A stretch of 64,000 nucleotides of DNA. Source: Aedes albopictus. Its lineage: Eukaryota; Arthropoda; Insecta; Diptera; Culicidae. The stretch is taken from positions 348,543,139 to 348,607,138 of the forward strand of contig NC_085137.1 of the NCBI RefSeq assembly GCF_035046485.1, written 5' to 3'. The position numbers and the translations under genes were made by a program. Below are positions 11,291 to 23,329 of this stretch, one piece after another. The first letter of the stretch is position 1; every line of letters begins with the position of its first letter. The notes beneath the pieces are model-generated. The model saw only the letters and a program-made list of their open reading frames with translations. It ran no database searches and was not told where the DNA came from.

Positions 11291-12827
11291 TAAAGCCTGT
11301 ATCCGCAATAATCGGGACACAGAAATACAGCTATAAATCTGTAATAGATATATAAAAAATGCTCAAATTTGGCCTTATAATATCTTAAGCTGTGTTCATT
11401 GAATTTTGTACAGCCCCTAGTTTTGATTGTCAGCGCTGAAACTTTTGAATTTTGCAAAGAAAATGGTTGAAATATTAAACACAAGCCTCTCAATCTACAT
11501 TCATTGCATACGCAAAATTTCAAAAGAATCAATGCACTATCAACAATTTTATAGTCGAAACATTTATTGGCACTGAACGCGATTTTAGCCCCTCAGACAG
11601 CAATTAGTCAGCACCCCTTATTGTTTCGATTGTACTGTTGAAAGTACTATACATCAAATTTTGCAGACATACTATACACATAATCAACTACCTTCTGTGA
11701 AAATTTCATGACAGTTGGCAGAGACATTCGAAAGTTATGAATAGGCAAACATCGCACATGAAAAACACGAAAAATTTTCACTAACACTCACTCTTATCGA
11801 CACAAGTAGCTTTCAAACCAATCGATAAAAGTTGATGAAATTTTGCAAGAAAGTGTCATGACTGCTAACGAAATTTCATAATTATCATCACAGAACTTTG
11901 AACTGTAGCCTAAAAGAACCATCTACTATGCGAATGAAAATTGGTCATGATTGTACAAAATGCTTAAAACCACGTCTGTTTGTTTTTCATCCACAGTTAA
12001 AAGTAATGCATCGATTTTTATAATATTTGGCACAAATAACACAAGTTTACAAAATAAAACGAAAGTCGTGAACTTCTGTCAACGACCAAAATTTTTGAAG
12101 CACAATTTAGTGCTGATTTCGAAACCGACCTTCAAAAAATTTAAAGTAGAACAGTTTTTGAGTTTTAGCTCAATATCGAGTTTTGTAACTTTCCAAAATA
12201 TGTAATTTACTAAAATTCAAATATATTGCGTTTTGTACAACCAATTTTAAATCTTTTTCCATAAATTAAAAGCTGAATACAATACCATTCGATCATCTGA
12301 ATACAGGATTTGCGTCAGATTGATGAAATTCAAGATATTGGCGAGTTTTACGGACGATATTCCTAAATTTTAGCAAAATTCCCAAAATTTTTTGAAGAAA
12401 TGTATTTTTTTTAATATGAAAAAACCAACTGAAAAATTTTTTCTCGACGTTTATTTGACATACCATATGTAGGCGAGTTACAGTAAAAATTTCAGCTCAA
12501 TCGGAGCATTGATTACGGAGAATGAGATGTTTGAAGTGAGCGACTTTGCTTAAAAATAGAACAAAAATCGATTTCAAATCATCAACCTTGTATGGAAAGT
12601 CGAAAAAATTTCCGCTCTACTGTAATTTTTTTCCTTCGCGTTTTCGAACTCAGGGCATGATTCTACACCAAAAATGATTATCAGCTTACCGAGTTCAAAA
12701 ATGCTGTAAACTAGTGTAATAAACATACACCAAAGAGTTCTGAGTCAATTATTTGGCCAATTTTGCCGATTCATTACAGAGCTACAGCCGTACTTCTGTG
12801 TCCCGATTATTGCGGATACAGGCTTTA
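11291..12827. mobile_element. TA-flanked inverted-repeat element, 1.5 kb
   Basis: Left TA|AAGCCTGTATCCGCAATAAT and right ATTATTGCGGATACAGGCTT|TA are near-perfect inverted termini; the similarity continues through CGGGACACAGAA on both sides. TA duplications are at 11291-11292 and 12826-12827. The interior is AT-rich with no transposase frame. Classified only as a Tc1/mariner-type insertion by its TA target. Confidence 0.8.
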
Positions 12828-12983
12828 TAAACGCTCCTCTATTTGAAGCCTACAAATACAAAATAATGCATAAGATTGAACTTCTAATATTACTGTTTTT
12901 TTTTCTTTTTGTATTTTTTTAAATTCAGCAGCCGTTATCACAAAATCAAGGACTAGGAAACGTTGCATTTGCAAAATCTATGG

Positions 12984-13477
12984 TAGGCTCAGTGTACCAG
13001 TTATGGCTAGTGTACCTCAAATTCGCCATATTCGATTTTCAACCTTTAAAGATACAAATCAACAAGAAAAAAGTCGTGAACCACAGATCACGATCACAAA
13101 AGATGATTGCAATCATTCAAACTTCACAATTTGCTCAAATTATGGTAGAAATAAATCATTTTCCTTAACTTTTCGGCCTCCTTGCACCCTATTTCGCCAT
13201 AGTGTACCAGTTATGGCAAATCCCATAAGGAATGCATGTAAATAGTGTGAAGTGGAACCCAAATTAACAAATGTGTCCATAACTGGTACAGGGTTCCTAT
13301 CATTGGCACACGCCGTAATAAATACTAAAAGTAGTTTTGGTTCCGTTTTTATATTTTTCCTGTAAAGTATGAAAACTAATCAATCATTTGACTTATTGTT
13401 TACATTCGTCGGTCTTCTTCTTATTTTTGTAGAAATAGTTTTTCTTAGGTAGTGCGATAACTGGTACAGGCACCCTA
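12984..13477 (+). mobile_element. MITE family F, copy 1 (TGTACCAGTTATGG)
   Basis: Bounded by TA (12984-12985, 13476-13477). Left end GGCTCAGTGTACCAGTTATG, right end GATAACTGGTACAGGCACCC. The word TACCAGTTATGGC and its inverse recur internally (about 13000, 13205, 13275). A second copy in opposite orientation is at 15956-16791. Two overlapping open frames cross it but are not conserved in the second copy. Confidence 0.75.
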
Positions 13478-15535
13478 TGTGGGGACAAGATGGGTCATTG
13501 CCGTTTTCAAGCGTTCAATATATCTTTCAATAATTTTCCCAGATCAACGACGTGGATCCACAGAAAAGTAATATATTTATTTAAAAACTCTTTATGTTCC
13601 TTGCACAGGAAAAAATGAAACATTTTTTCGTTATACTTCTTATACTATAAATCCCATATACAACTAAGTGTAATGTGTAGGCGGGGCAAGATGGGTCATC
13701 CTTAGTTTTCGGCATGTTTGCATAGATTTTGAAAATGTTTTACTTTTCATTGAAAGGCTATTCCGTGACCTACATTATCGAAGCGATTAGAGAACTGAAA
13801 ATTTGTGTACTAAGAATAAATATTTTTTTGCAAAAAAACATAGGTTTTTGAAGTCAGTTGAAGGCTGCCGGAACAAGAATCTTGTAGTTCTTAGAAACAA
13901 CTACTAATGTGTTTCATCACTGCCGTCATGTAATCTGTACGTATGTGAAGCTTTCATGTATAAAGAAAAAAAAATAGAAGATACAGTATTTTTTGTTGGA
14001 GAAAAATCTAATTTTCTGTTGCCTGACCCATCTTGTCCCCGTAAAAATTAGGTGGGGCAAGAAGGGATATGTTTTAAAAATTGTTTATAAGGACCAGATC
14101 TCAAACCTTAAGACCTTTATATAATCTTATATCATAGCTGACTAGTGTATCTGAAAGGCGTGGTAGAAAACAAAGAAATGCGATTTATATTTAGATAATT
14201 ATAGGGATATGTTTCTTAGGTGACCCATCTTGCCCCCTCCCCTTACTATACTGGTCTCTCGAATGGATGGCCTCTTGTAAATACAAAGCTATCAATTCAA
14301 AGTTACTGTAAGAACAGGTCAACCCAACATGCAGATTTCAGCAACAAATGAGATTCAAAGTATTGCTGAAGTTTCATGTTGACGTCAACATCAATGAAGC
14401 TGCTTCTACTCAACCGTCGTGCACAAGTCCTAGCCAAAAATAAGCCAAGCTCTTCCATACATTGCGTCAACATCTCAAGACTTTGAAATTATTTATTCTG
14501 GCAGTCTTAATTGCTGCACCGAATTTTCTTAATGGTTTTTATTTAGTAGTTCGTGACAGACAAATGAGAACAATCAGTTAAGAAATAACTGATATATGGC
14601 AATCCAAAGTTGAATAGTTTGTATGGAAAAACGGCTTTGGTGCATTTTTATTGTCCTATGCTGCACATGCAAACTTGCTGCATTAACAGTTTTCGTAATT
14701 TCAAATGTTTAGTACCGTGGATACACAGTTGGTCGGTGTTAAGTCAGAGGGGACCAAGTAACAAAATTGTCGAAAATTAGATTTTTTGGGCATTTGATTA
14801 AGAATTTCTTAAGCTACTTGGCACATTCACCCAATTTTCTTAATGTTACAGTTAACGAGAGTTATAGCAGAATTTTCTTTTGATTGAACTGCAAAAATCG
14901 ATAATAGTGTGCAGTCAGAGTGGACCATATGCTTGATGTCAAGAGAGTTGAAAAAATGTGTATTGGTTAAAATCCAATAAATAAAATAGTTTGTCATCAA
15001 AATGTGATACGTTTCTAAATCGTATGACTCCCTAACGCATTTTCTGATGATTTTTGATCAAGAAAGCACGTGAAATCCCTCTTTATTATGGTCAATAGCA
15101 TATTTTACAGACCATCGTGTTGAAGCATATTATGGCATTTCGCGTGCAGACATAGTTGACCATGTGTCTCTAAGAAAAATAGTTGAAATTATCTTATTCT
15201 TCGTAATCCTTTCCAAATCAAAACATGTTTGTTTAGTAGCTGTTAAGCATCATATTGAAATGTACCAATACCCGTTTCATGAAGAAATTGATTTTAACGA
15301 TTACACAGCGCAACATTTTTTTGTCTCAAGAGCAAACTTATGTGAATCCGAAGGATTTTGGGCCGCTGAATCCGAATCTGGGCTCAGATTTGCTCCAACA
15401 CGTCACAATTTTGAGCTATACCTCAATTTATTGGGCAAAATATGCGATTTTGGGCTTTTTTGACTGCAAGCCATTAAGCTTGGAAATATTATTTTTAAGC
15501 AATCAAAAGGTTAATTGGTCAATTAACATCTAAGT

Positions 15536-15725
15536 TAACGACTCATGCAAAATATTTCGTTTTACCTAATCAAATTTAATAGATTTAAGCATTTTATGTT
15601 AGTATGAAAGCTTACATGCAACTTTTGGAGGGTGCCTTGTATGGGAAATATCGTACCTAACATAAATCGCTTAAAACTATCAAATTCGATTTGGTAAAAC
15701 GAAATATTTTGCATGAGTCGTTGAT
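15536..15725. repeat. Inner palindrome of element D
   Basis: AACGACTCATGCAAAATATT near 15537 is mirrored by AATATTTTGCATGAGTCGTT near 15703-15723, with a further inner pairing around CTAATCAAATTTAATAGATT. Element D copy 2 shows the same sequence at 59391 and 61003, so this is its arm-inner region. Confidence 0.65.
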
Positions 15726-15741
15726 TTAGTTGATTTAGATG

Positions 15742-15942
15742 TACAGTCAGGTCTTTTTTTACGCGGTTTTCATTTACGCGGCCGCGTAAATGAAAACTCC
15801 ATATAAAAAAAAATTTCATCGTCTTATTTTTGCATGATTCGTCGAGAAATGGTGAGACTTTTTTTACGCGGTTTTTCGAATTTTGAACTGAGTTTTTTTT
15901 TACGCGGTACGTATCCCCCGCGTAAAAAAAAACCTGACTGTA
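15742..15942. mobile_element. TACGCGG MITE
   Basis: Inverted termini CAGTCAGGTCTTTTTTTACG (15744) and CGTAAAAAAAAACCTGACTG (to 15940), with TA on both sides. Repeated TTTACGCGG words occur at 15769-15790, 15864 and 15900. About 197 bp, non-coding, Tc1/mariner/pogo-type target. Confidence 0.8.
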
Positions 15943-15953
15943 AATTGACCAAT

Positions 15954-16793
15954 TAGGGTGCCTGTACCAGTTATCGCACTACCTAAGGAAAACTACTTCT
16001 ATAAAAATAAGAAGAAGACCGACGAATGTCATCCATGCGTCAAACGATAGATTTGTTCTCATACTTAACAGGAAAAATATAAAATCTGAGCCAAACCTAC
16101 TTTTACTATTTATTATGGCGTGTGCCAATGATAGGAACCTTGTACCAGTTATGGACATAGTTGTTAATTTCGGTTCCACTTCGCACTATTTACATGCATT
16201 CCTTATGGGATTTGCCATAACTGGTACACTATGGCGAAATAGGGTGCAAGGAAGCCGAAATTTTAAGGAAAATTATTTTTATGCAATTCAGTATCATAAT
16301 TTATATTTTATCTAACTCATTTTGGTATCATAATGGCCAATTTTTCCGAACTGGTTCATTATGCAACTAAAATGAGTTGCATAATGAAAAATAGTTGTAT
16401 AATGTTCATAATGCAACTCATTTGAGTTGCATTATGAACATTATGCAACTCATTTGGGTTGTATTATGAAAAAAATCATTGCATAAAGTTTTGAATGGAA
16501 CTCGTTGCAAAACTCGATTTTTTCAGCACTCTTCGTATTTATCCAACTCGGCAAGCCTCGTTGGATAAATGTACGACTCGTGCTGAAAAAATCAACTTTT
16601 TGCAACTCGTTACATAAATAACTATTTTCTATCATAATTTGAGCAAAATAGGAAGTTTGAATGAGTGCTATCATCTTTTATGAAAGTGATCTTTCGTTCA
16701 CATATTTTTTCTTGTTGATTTGCATCGTTAAATATTGAAAATCAACTATGGCGAATTTGAGGTACTATAGCCATAACTGGTACACTGAGCCCA
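15954..16793 (-). mobile_element. MITE family F, copy 2 (inverted), with inner insertion
   Basis: Reverse complement of the copy at 12986-13475: starts GGGTGCCTGTACCAGTTATC (15956) and ends CATAACTGGTACACTGAGCC (16791). The left flank is TA; the right flank is CA (a probable mutated TA, judged against the undisturbed sequence of element D copy 2). It is longer than copy 1 because it contains a foldback insertion at about 16281-16620. Confidence 0.7.
16281..16620. mobile_element. Foldback insertion (ATGCAACTCATTT / AACTCGTTGCAA)
   Basis: Absent from family F copy 1. It contains repeated ATGCAACTCATTTGAGTTGC words, including a near-perfect palindrome around 16405-16440, and a large inverted repeat with CGATTTTTTCAGCAC near 16513 and GTGCTGAAAAAATC near 16580. 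TTATCCAAC/GTTGGATAA forms the inner stem. Non-coding. Confidence 0.6.
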
Positions 16794-18284
16794 ACCTTTT
16801 GATTGCTTAAAAAAAATATTTCCTTGCTTAATGGTTTGCAGTCAAAAAAGCCCAAAATCGCATATTTTGCCCTATAAATTGAGGTATAGCTCAAAATTGT
16901 GACGTGTTAGAGCAAATCTGAGCCCGGATTCGGATTCAGCGGCCCAAAATCCTTCAGAGACACATGAGTTTGCTCTTGAGACAGACAAAAAGTTAATTTT
17001 TGTTACGCTGTGTTATTTAAGAATTGTGTACTTGGTTCACTCTGTCTGAACGAATTTTTGAAAAATGCCAGTCCTCTGAATAAATTATAATGAACTGTGT
17101 TACTACAATATTTATAAAACGTACCGGACTATGAAAATACATTCAAAAATTGTTAGCTACAGAATGTTCAAGTTTAGAATTCTTAAATAGCTCATTAATT
17201 GGGTTGTTTAATGAATAAAATATTGCTATTTTCTATAGCCTAAGCGAAAGAGCTCATTTTTCTGAATATTACGTCAATTTATTGGATTCCAATACCTTTG
17301 TTTTGAAGGTCAAATTAACAAAACAGTTTTAACTTTCGTGGATAGAATGACAGTTCAATCGCTAAAATGACAGTTCGACCCGAACAAAAAAATTTCCCCA
17401 TACAAACTTTAAATGCATTTTAAAAATAGTTCCTGGACTCCAAAAATTATGAAATATTGGATTTAGACTAATTTTGGGGCGGAGAATCCGATTATGAAAT
17501 ATTCCGGGTACCCCTAAAGAACCCAATTGACTACCCTTTATGTGATACTGAACTGTTGTACTTGGTCCTCTCTGACTGAACATAAAAATTTAAAATGGTA
17601 ATCAACAGTGTAATAACAGAAATATCAAATTTCAAACTTCCTGCTCACATTATACACCACTCCTATTAACTGTTGTCCTACTTGTGCATCATTTTTTCAT
17701 CAAATATGTTAAAACTTGAGTGTGAACTGTAGTTGGTTGAAGATTTTCCAAAAACCGTTCAGTCAGAGTGGACTAAGTACAATTAATCACTTAGCAATTT
17801 CTCGGTTTCAAGCTTTATTTTCGTTTTTTCGCGATCAATCCAGAGCGATGCTGTGATGAATAGTTATTAAGATTTATGGCAAAAATTCAAGAGCTTTGTT
17901 GAAAAACTCAAAACCTATAGAGTTGCAAACTTTAAAGTCATTTTTCTAGAAATTAAGTAAAAGACACATGGTCCTCTCTGACTTAACGCCGACCATATAT
18001 GAATGCGGAACAAATCCTATATTTTGACGTTTTTCGTTGAGAAAATGTGAATTAATTAAAAGGTGACCCATCTTGCCCGCACTTTTTTCACGGCACAAAA
18101 TCGATCACTTTTTAAAACTGCTTGTTTAACATCGTATTTTGTATTTAATGAACTTTTTGTGGACTTTTAGCATAGCTAACTAGTGTATTGAAAAGTAGCG
18201 GACGAATACAAACCAATACGATTTGTATTTACAAAGTTATGGTGATCCATCCTTAGGCGACCCATCTTACCTCGCCCCACCCTA

Positions 18285-18543
18285 TAGGGTAATGGTAAAC
18301 AGTAGCAATGCTAGCAAGATAAATAAATCCTAAAAGTATTATAAAGGTTCTTGCACTTTTTGGACAGGTGTACCTATTTTGGATATAATTAAGTCAATTT
18401 TAGGCCTAAGACCTTAATTTTTGGCACAAGGTGAGATACGTACAATATCTAACCATATACAAAAATTCAAATCAATTGGTTTGAAATTTACTTAGTTATA
18501 ACGCCCAAAATAGATACACCTACCCAAATGGTACATGACCCTA
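18285..18543. mobile_element. TA-flanked MITE, TAGGGTAATGG terminus
   Basis: Starts TA|GGGTAATGGTA (18287) and ends TACATGACCC|TA (18541). Inner arms AGGTGTACCTATTTTGG and CCAAAATAGATACACCT are inverted copies. It abuts element E on the left and a hAT MITE on the right. It resembles the MITE at 60684-60908 in layout (GATA-GTA-TATCTA centre). Confidence 0.6.
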
Positions 18544-18721
18544 TATCATGGTTTCCCAAACTGTGGGTCGCGACCCCCCAGGGAGGGTGTCGTGAGAGAC
18601 AGTCGAATATTTTACTGTAACAGGCAACAAATGAGAATATTTCTATGGTGGGTCGCGAAAAGTACGTCTGCTGGTCAAAGGGGGTCGCGCACCTGAAAGT
18701 TTGGGAACCTATGCCCTTTAT
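18539..18721. mobile_element. hAT-type MITE, 167 bp
   Basis: Ends CATGGTTTCCCAAACTGTGG (18547) and AAGTTTGGGAACCTATG (to 18713). GGGTCGCGACCCCCC and GGGGGTCGCGC are inner inverted copies. Flanks CCCTATAT and CCCTTTAT form an 8-bp duplication with one mismatch. Confidence 0.85.
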
Positions 18722-19500
18722 CATACACATTGAATCCGAAATTCTAATTATGATTGCTTTCTGAGATGGTAATCTCGCTTCAGCAAGGTTACGCACATCG
18801 GCCGCAAGTCGTAATTTTTTTTTTCACATTTTCGGTGAACGATGTCTGAAATATCCATCAATATTCGACTTCGAACATATTTCATTGTTGAAAGCTTTGT
18901 TAACTTGACTTTGGAAAATTAAGAGAATGTCTTTGAATATTACGATAAAAGGCAAGCTTCGAAGGAATTAATTTTCCATTTTTTTTTTATTTTGTTTTAT
19001 CAGTTACCCAACACTGTCTTTCTGTTTCAATTCACAGCGATCAGCAGTATCGTTCATTTCTGAACACTGTTCATCCCTTCAGATTTTTTTCCTATCATTT
19101 CTAGTGCAACCATTCGCTCTCGATCGAATTCATTAGAAACTACACGCGGTTTTTCGGAATCCAAGAGAGCTAAATACATACCACGAAAACCTCGTGTACG
19201 GCTCGCTCATCGGCAGACCAGAGCAATTTTTAAGATGTACGTTGAAGGTAGATATTATTGGTTGGTATGTTGGGTCACATTAATGGAACAATTTTGATTA
19301 TTTTCCTAGTGTAATCATTGTTTTTTTATTTGACTGGAATTTAAATTACATACAAGTTGTTATAAAATTCATTTGTTGTTCATGTATGTAAAATTTGTGT
19401 TATACTTTGCAATTTAAAATTAGTGACGTCATAATTACTTCTCCCACATTATTTTCTAGTTATGATAACCATCTAATGAAAAGGGGCCTGTCTCGTGAGT
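18722..19500. other. Upstream region of cue
   Basis: AT-rich sequence with no bounded repeat. It becomes less AT-rich near 19090-19240. It may carry cue regulatory sequence, but no specific site can be supported by eye. Confidence 0.35.
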
Positions 19501-19556
19501 AAATTTCTCAGTTGGAAACCGATACGATGTCTACTCTTCTGAGAGAATAAGTGCTC

Positions 19557-19847
19557 TTTTATAACGTTGCAATGGTAACGAACAGAAGTTAGTCGATACC
19601 CGAGTGCCGAATAAGACTGATGTGTCTCGCGTGAATATAGTGAAGTTTCGACTCGTCCGGTTGTACTTAACCGACCACCTATTTCCTTCCTGTCTGCCCA
19701 CCACCCACAGAAGAGGGGCAGTTGTGTCCTTAAGTTTGGCCTAAAAGTGTCAGAGGCGAAGAATCTTGAACGGAATCTATCTACCGCTGAGGAGGATAGT
19801 GCGTAGATGCCGATACCCGCTGCATAGTGCCTGTGTGAAGTGAAAAG
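19557..19847 (+). promoter_or_regulatory. cue: Probable cue promoter and 5' UTR
   Basis: A TATA-like TTTTATAAC (19557-19565) lies about 30 bp before TTAGTC (19589-19594), a plausible initiator. The downstream sequence to 19847 is of mixed composition with a purine-rich AAAAG just before the start codon (good Kozak context AAAGATGG). Core-promoter assignment is inferred and unverified; transcript ends would be needed. Confidence 0.4.
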
Positions 19848-19920
19848 ATGGAAAATCTAGGAATTGCAGTCTGTTTTACCGTTCTACTTGCAATTGGTTA
19901 TGTCACAGCTCTCCAATGGG
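19848..19920 (+). CDS. cue: Protein cueball, exon 1 (signal peptide)
   Basis: ATG in the context AAAAGATGG starts a 24-codon segment, MENLGIAVC, then a hydrophobic run FTVLLAIGYV, then TALQW. This is a classical signal peptide with probable cleavage after the TA-type site. It ends G|GTAAGC (donor 19921), leaving phase 1. Joined to exon 2 it gives LQWDAVV, matching the LEWD start of mature Cueball proteins. Cueball is a type I membrane protein of the LDL-receptor class with a role in germ-line development and immunity in Drosophila (family knowledge). The join relies on compatible phase and on homology, not on transcript data. Confidence 0.8.
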
Positions 19921-20689
19921 GTAAGCAACCAACCAAAAAAGTAGCCAAATCATGAGGTGTTTGTTGAAAATCTTATCTAAAAATACTACCTTTTACGTGA
20001 GCACATTGAACGTGACCAATGTGCATGGGAAAAGAGTGAAAATCAGTCAAGAAGCAGTGATTGCAGTGCTGATTCCCAGTGAATCAAATATTATTTAACT
20101 TGACCGTGAATGTATGCGCCTCAAAGCTCTACGTTATACCAGGTGTCTCTAAAACTAGAGAAACAAACTGATCTGACCACGTCTTATCATTTTTTTGTGT
20201 GTCCCAAAAGCTAAAGATTGTAAAATTGTTACCGCCACATGATTGCGACAGCAGTGTGACGATAGTACGACGGTCGACTTACTACACATACGAGTATAGC
20301 ATTTTTCTAAAGGGAAACCACTACAGTGTATTGAAGAGGATGTGATGAAAAGCTTTTTTTTTTGCAAACCAGTCAAAAAAAGTTTCAGACGTAATATTGT
20401 CAACACTCTAGTCGTCAGAACGATCGTCATAGATAGATTATTTGAACCGGTGCAAGTTATACATTTTTAGTATTGATTCTCTGGTTTTCTTTGATTGGCT
20501 TATTTCTTCAAGTTGAATTGCATATTTTGTATTTGCAAATGTGTATACATTTGCGAGATTGATATCATCAAATTTTGTCTTGCCTACATAGTTTGTACCA
20601 TTTATGGCCATTCATGAATTTGAAATTAGCGTAGCATTGACATGTCATTTATTATTAGTAATGTTATAATTAATGCTCTTAATGTTCAT

Positions 20690-21140
20690 AATAATCTCGC
20701 GGTAACATTGAATGATTTTTTGTATTGCTAGCTCACTCGCGAGAATTGCGTATTTTACGACCGGCGTTTCCAGGGTACCGCAAAAAAAACACCTTTCGCC
20801 GAAATCGCCAATAACAAAATACGAAAAAGACTACATCGAAACGCCATGGCAGCATAGCGAGAAGTCACGTAGACGCGCATTCGTGCGGTGCAACTCGGAG
20901 AAACACATCAGATTCTATGTTGGTTGGGTTGGGTGGCGGCGGGTGGCCCATTTGAAACGTGGTTAGGTTTAGGTGTCGACTGGCGGCGTCGGCGACGACG
21001 ACGACGATGCACAAATAAACAGTATGCAAAGCAGGCAAAATATGACACCGAACCGGGTCGGCTGGCTGGCATGCGGCGCAAGGTAACATGTGCTCTAAGA
21101 AGTAGAGGCAATGAATGCATTCATGAACACTCTCGGCTAT
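20690..21140. other. GC-richer non-repetitive patch
   Basis: The composition changes from strongly AT-rich to mixed, with a (CGACGA)-type simple repeat at about 20985-21010. Several overlapping frames are open on both strands, caused by this simple repeat. No homology is recognised. It could be an intronic enhancer or an unrecognised exon. Confidence 0.3.
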
Positions 21141-21147
21141 GCGTATG

Positions 21148-21278
21148 TAGGGTAAAAGCACTAGACTTCGCCACTGCTCTAGTCTTCGCCCCCTCCATAC
21201 AAATTCAATTTTTTATGTATGAAATGGCGAAGATTAGAGCAGAATTTTAGGGGGGCGAAGTCTAGTGTTTTTACCCTA
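21148..21278. mobile_element. TA-flanked MITE, 127 bp (CTAGACTTCGCC word)
   Basis: Ends TA|GGGTAAAAGCACTAGACTTC and GAAGTCTAGTGTTTTTACCC|TA. The word CTCTAGTCTTCGCC and its inverse GGCGAAGATTAGAG are repeated inside. Non-coding. Confidence 0.85.
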
Positions 21279-22629
21279 TATGCGTTGCCGGCCGCAGCAT
21301 TCAAGATCAACTTTTCTATGGGTGGAAAGTTATGAAACAGCTGATCGTTCAATGATGAGTTTTTTTTTTGACGATTTTCAATGCCATGTAATGCCAACCA
21401 AACAATTGGTTCGTTGAACATACTGTTTGATAAGAAACAGTGCATAATATATCTCTAGATCCTGAAGTCTAGAATCTTTCTTAAAATGGATCCGGCAATC
21501 CTTGACACTCTATATGCATGCTGGCATGTTATGTATGACTGTTATGTATTATCGAATGTCAAAAATCACCAGGCGTCTCCATACAAATTCAGCGAACTAT
21601 TAAAATATGGAGGCGCACGATGATTGGTAGCATCTGAAAATAAACAGTGTTTTCGGAAGCTAATAATGGATGACGGATCTCTATTTGTAGAATTCCTAGA
21701 TAGAACGTATCCAACCCATTCAGGCCGCATATATGATTACTACAGTATTATCATAGACTAATTTCAAGATCTGAATGTAGGGGGATTAGGAACATAATGA
21801 GTATGTTAGGCCTGTATAATAGAGAAAAAAATAACATATTATCAGTTGGCTCACAACTTTAGTTTGTTTTCTACGTAGTTCAATCATTTACGGCAGGTAG
21901 AATGTCTATTGTGAAGAAATAATGAATTAAACGAGTTTACATAACATCATAGTTAAGTAAATTCGCAGTGGCCAGTGTTGATTGCGCCCCCAAATGAACA
22001 TTAAAATTGCTATTTTGAGTAAACTTGGATCAAAAATAAAATATTTCATCCATTGCTAAATCTGTATATACATGTAGATGAGGTAACAATTCATTTGTGT
22101 TTATGGTGGGCACACTTAAACACCCGAAAATACCTTATTTGCTGCTGCTTCGAAATTATAAGAATTTTACCATATGAGAAACATATTTCAATCTCAATGT
22201 TTTTTTGGTTATTTGGGAGAAATATAAACGGTACTTTTGAAAAATAGAACATGTTCCTTTACACTTATGCATTAAAAGTTTAACATAAAAGTCAACGGTT
22301 TTTGCAAAAACAGGGGTATCCATTTCGCCCCCGGTGTCCATTATGCCCCGATCTTCCCTACCTTTAAAAAAAGAATTTCGGTTGTCCAATCAGGTACTCA
22401 ATAATATTCATTTTTTCGTGTTCGTACATTGCGTGACAGGTTCATGCTTGAAGACATTTCCTTCAACAATAAATAAGAAATCCTATAACGTACCAGATAT
22501 CAAATACCGAGGATGGCGTATATTAAGTATATATCATTCTGTGGAGTAGAGACAATTAGAAAATTGTGTATTTTACAGATGTCTACTTCATGAGGTTCAT
22601 ACAATAGAGTGATTTTGTTAGCCTCTGAT

Positions 22630-23165
22630 TGTATTTGAGGAATCACTGGACGAACCCCAGAATAAATGCCAAGAAGCATTCCTGAAGAAATCGTTGGAAG
22701 AATTCTTGGATGAATCCCTGAGAAAATCTCGTCAGTTATAGCTAGGAAATCCCCACCGGAATCACCGCAAAAATTTCGTTAGGATCATGCAAAGGAATTC
22801 GAATTTCTGAAAAAAAAACTTTTTAGTAGAATATCCGGAGGAATTTCTGGAAAAATCTTCTTTCTTCTTTCTGCCATGGTGGCTCAGAAGGACGAATTGA
22901 AAGATCTGGAAGAATAACATGAGGGAATTCTGTATGAATTCCAGAAGAAGTCCCAGCAAGAATTCCTGGACGATTTATAGCAGGAACAACTGGCGGAATC
23001 TAAATTGTATTATCTAGGGATTACAGGGGAAATCTAGGGAAATAAATATCAAGAAGTAATTGAAAACGTTGCTGGAGGAAGAATTCACAGAAGAATCCAT
23101 GTAGCAAGTTTTGGAAGAATTTCAGGAGTTTCTTGAGCAATTTCATCACGAATTTTTGGAGAAAT
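22630..23165. repeat. Degenerate GGAATTCCTGGA-type array
   Basis: Irregular repetition of 9-15 bp units resembling GGAAGAATTCTTGGATGAAT and CCTGAAGAAATC on either strand. Units are too diverged for a fixed period. Similar blocks follow at 23910-24200 and 24640-24870, so this was probably one array, split by insertions. Confidence 0.6.
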
Positions 23166-23329
23166 TTTAGTACATCGGTGACCCGATTTTGTCTACCCCA
23201 TTCCGGAATACATTTTTTTGCTCTCTTCAAAAACAGTTTTCCAAACTTTTTATCCCTCTATGTTCTGAATCTAAGCTGTAGTTTGATTATGAAAATAAAA
23301 AAATTGGTTCAAATTCTACAAAACCGGAT

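Larger units (their letters stand above)
15301..17015. mobile_element. Element D copy 1, long inverted arms, 3-bp TTA duplication
   Basis: Ends CACAGCGCAACA (15304) and TGTTACGCTGTG (to 17012), flanked by TTA (15301-15303, 17013-17015). Arms of about 200 bp are inverted copies; both contain GGGCCGCTGAATCCG(A), GAGCTATACCTCAATTTAT and AAAATCGCATATTTTGCCC or their complements. A second copy is at 59146-61255. A 3-bp TWA-like target suggests a PIF/Harbinger-type MITE; this is an inference. It carries insertions at 15744-15940 and 15956-16791. Confidence 0.75.
14731..17994. mobile_element. Nested element B (GTTAAGTCAGAGNGGACC word)
   Basis: Inverted ends GGTCGGTGTTAAGTCAGAGG (14731) and CCTCTCTGACTTAACGCCGACC (to 17994), given to within a few bases. 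The word GTCAGAG(T/A/G)GGAC or its inverse recurs near 14913, 17042, 17566 and 17762. Non-coding. It is inserted in element E and contains element D copy 1. The exact target duplication is not clear. Confidence 0.65.
13476..18284. mobile_element. TA-flanked host element E (GGGGCAAGATGGGTCA word)
   Basis: The left end TA|TGTGGGGACAAGATGGGTCA abuts family F copy 1, and the right end CGACCCATCTTACCTCGCCC...ACCC|TA is its inverse. The word GGGGCAAGATGGGTCA or its complement recurs near 13681, 14022, 14052, 14218 and 18062. No transposase frame. It is expanded to 4.8 kb by nested insertions (element B and, inside B, element D copy 1). Confidence 0.65.

Noticed and set aside
20888..21250. Arg-rich frames around 20.9-21.2 kb on both strands
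   Set aside because: Caused by a GACGAC-type simple repeat. No conserved motif; both strands open.
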